A DNA stretch of 64,000 nucleotides from Herbaspirillum huttiense (lineage in GTDB: Bacteria > Pseudomonadota > Gammaproteobacteria > Burkholderiales > Burkholderiaceae_D): contig NZ_CP037993.1 in assembly GCF_004367745.1 (NCBI RefSeq), forward strand, positions 2,480,001-2,544,000, read 5' to 3'. Below, one piece after another: positions 62,848 to 64,000 of the stretch (position 1 is its first letter; every line of letters begins with the position of its first letter). Under the pieces are notes generated by a model. The model saw only the letters and a list, made by a program, of their open reading frames with translations. It was not told the DNA's origin and ran no database searches. Position numbers and translations under genes: made by a program.

Positions 62848-63144
62848 ATGCGCACCGTGATCGAAACTCCGACCTTCCAGAAGCAGGCCGAGAAGCTGTG
62901 GTCAGAGGATGAGCGACTGGCCTTCATCGATTGGATTGCGTTGAACCCGCTGGTCGGGGATGTGATCCCAGGTGCTGATGGTGCACGCAAAGTTCGCTGG
63001 AGCCGTTCGGGATCAGGGAAGTCAAGCGGCGCGCGGGTGATCTACTTCAACCTGACGGAGCAGGAAGTGGTGTTGCTGGTGACGGCGTATGCGAAGGCCG
63101 AACGCTCCAACATGCTTCCCGCTGACATCAAGAAGGTGGTGTGA
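62848..63144 (+). CDS. HigB/RelE-family type II toxin
   Basis: 98 residues. It resembles the RelE/HigB mRNA interferase fold: N-terminal ETPTFQKQAEKLWSEDERLAFIDWIALNP, basic central loop GARKVRWSRSGSGKSSGARVIYF, and C-terminal EVVLLVTAYAKAERSNM. Toxin-first order with an HTH antitoxin one base downstream is the HigBA arrangement. It would be expected to cleave ribosome-bound mRNA. No ribosome-binding site lies before the ATG, consistent with a leaderless transcript. Confidence 0.88.
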   Translation: MRTVIETPTFQKQAEKLWSEDERLAFIDWIALNPLVGDVIPGADGARKVRWSRSGSGKSSGARVIYFNLTEQEVVLLVTAYAKAERSNMLPADIKKVV

Positions 63145-63145
63145 C

Positions 63146-63469
63146 ATGGGCATAAGCAAAATCGACGTTGAGAAGGTGGCAAAGGCTATCGAGGCTGATG
63201 CCGGTGAGGCTCTTCCCGATCTGCGGCAAGCACTTGCAGAGGCGAAGGCAGGGGTCGGGCGTGTCACAACCCCGGAGCAGATCATCGTGCGTCAGGCACG
63301 GGAGAAATCCGGTCTGACGCAAGCTGCTTTTGCCGAGCGCATCGAAACCCCGGTAGCGACATTGCGCGATTGGGAGCAAGGACGGTTCGCGCCACCAGGA
63401 GGAGTGCTATGTCTGCTAAGGCTGATCATCAAGCACCCCGAGTTGTCCGAAGAGTTGAGCGTCGTATGA
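63146..63469 (+). CDS. HigA-type antitoxin, XRE-family helix-turn-helix
   Basis: 107 residues from the ATG at 63146, one base after the toxin stop. The N-terminal half is a helical toxin-binding region (VEKVAKAIEADAGEALPDLRQAL). The HTH is at about 45-95: IIVRQAREKSGLTQAAFAERIETPVATLRDWEQGR, typical of XRE/HigA, followed by LLRLIIKHPELSEE. It neutralises the toxin and probably represses the operon at the palindrome upstream. A strong terminator follows. Confidence 0.9.
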   Translation: MGISKIDVEKVAKAIEADAGEALPDLRQALAEAKAGVGRVTTPEQIIVRQAREKSGLTQAAFAERIETPVATLRDWEQGRFAPPGGVLCLLRLIIKHPELSEELSVV

Positions 63470-63493
63470 AGTTTCCTGAACCTGACCACTCTG

Positions 63494-63520
63494 AAAAAAC
63501 CCGCTGAAGGCGGGTTTTTT
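63494..63520 (+). terminator. Rho-independent terminator of the toxin-antitoxin operon
   Basis: AAAAAACCCGC pairs with GCGGGTTTTTT around TGAAG, ending in six T. Between here and 63626 no gene was seen. Confidence 0.88.
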
Positions 63521-63625
63521 CATATCCGGAGGGCGACCGTGGCGCGCTATCATTGGCTTCGCCCCATTGCTCCGCTGTTTCGGGCAAAGGCCTGGCCTTG
63601 AATCTTCATATCGCCCCTGAACCTC

Positions 63626-64000
63626 ATGCCCTCACCGCAAATCCACTTCCGCTGCGATCCTGCGCTGATTGACCACCTCCCACGTCCCCGCCTGGCCCGC
63701 GAGCTGATCCCCGACTGGATCCGCAGCATGCCGGCCAAGGCCTTCTCCGCGCTGCATGGCCGCGATATCCGCACCGTCAAGCAATGCCCGCCCTTCATCG
63801 ATGCGATGGCCCATGGTTTCATGATCCTGCTGCCCTGCGACGTGCACGTGGACAAAGGCAGCTTCAGTTGGGATTGGGAAGCCCCGGCGACCACCGTGGA
63901 GGGCCATCCGCGTGCGCCATTGAGTTTTCATCCGCCCGCGCAGGTCACCGGCACACCGTTCGAACACGGCGATGCGCTGGTGCTGAAGTTCAACAGCTTC
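63626..64000 (+). CDS. Conserved hypothetical protein, DUF6065-like (cut by window edge)
   Basis: 125 codons visible, open to the right edge, with core-like high GC. The start MPSPQIHFRCDPALIDHLPR is followed by ELIPDWIRSMPAKAF, TVKQCPPFIDAMAHGFMILL and PCDVHVDKGSFSWDWE. The pattern of a P-x-W loop followed by TVK-CPPF-DAM-G-ILLPCDV resembles small conserved proteins grouped as DUF6065; I cannot confirm the family. No clear ribosome-binding site. It marks the return from the low-GC insertion to core sequence. Confidence 0.65.
   Translation, partial: MPSPQIHFRCDPALIDHLPRPRLARELIPDWIRSMPAKAFSALHGRDIRTVKQCPPFIDAMAHGFMILLPCDVHVDKGSFSWDWEAPATTVEGHPRAPLSFHPPAQVTGTPFEHGDALVLKFNSF

Overview
This window looks like chromosomal DNA of a GC-rich betaproteobacterium of the Burkholderiales, most probably Oxalobacteraceae and Herbaspirillum-like. 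That placement rests on gene order (smc-zipA-ligA, the map/glnD // rpsB...rnhB block, smpB // ratAB-guaBA, a paired cyanophycin synthetase cluster) and on protein sequence recalled by eye, not on a database search. Almost all of the window is dense, high-GC core genome. The exception is about 59.1-63.5 kb, which is visibly richer in A+T and carries accessory genes.

Layout. 0-2 kb: dapD (cut by the left edge) and dapC of lysine/diaminopimelate synthesis, leftward. 2.2-4 kb: a Cache-type chemoreceptor with a CheR-docking tail. 4.2-13.3 kb: smc, zipA, ligA, galU and def. 13.3-21.6 kb: a divergent cyanophycin cluster, with cphA2-like then cphA1 leftward, and an unusual ABC exporter plus a DUF1854 protein rightward. 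21.6-26 kb, leftward: an RsuA/RluF-type pseudouridine synthase, glnD and map.

26.1-42.6 kb is the classic translation / isoprenoid / envelope superoperon: rpsB, tsf, pyrH, frr, uppS, cdsA, dxr, rseP, bamA, skp, lpxD, fabZ, lpxA, lpxB, rnhB and a SpoU methyltransferase. It makes ribosome factors, undecaprenyl carrier, CDP-diacylglycerol, outer-membrane assembly factors and lipid A. 42.6-46.7 kb: a DUF6314 protein, the PEP synthase regulator ppsR and, divergently, ppsA. 46.8-49.5 kb: a NfeD / SPFH / serine-hydrolase operon. 49.6-54.4 kb: a CpxRA-like two-component pair, and opposite it a low-complexity Ser/Thr/Pro protein and a TPR-glycosyltransferase protein. Two exact copies of GTAAA-N5-GTAAA, the published CpxR box, lie in the divergent region. 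54.5-59.1 kb: smpB, ratA, ratB, guaB and guaA.

59.1-63.5 kb is the accessory insertion downstream of guaA, a position known from other bacteria as an integration hotspot. It holds a 1115-residue protein with a phospholipase-D-like motif and no obvious partner, followed by a compact HigBA-type toxin-antitoxin pair with a perfect palindromic operator over its promoter. No integrase and no flanking att repeats are visible. From 63.6 kb a high-GC gene of unknown function runs off the right edge.

The strongest leads for something undescribed are the large PLD-like protein in the guaA-adjacent insertion, the repeat protein occupying the cpxP position under apparent CpxR control, and the ABC/DUF1854 pair tied to cyanophycin synthesis. 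All reading was done by eye; motif positions are approximate unless bases are given.
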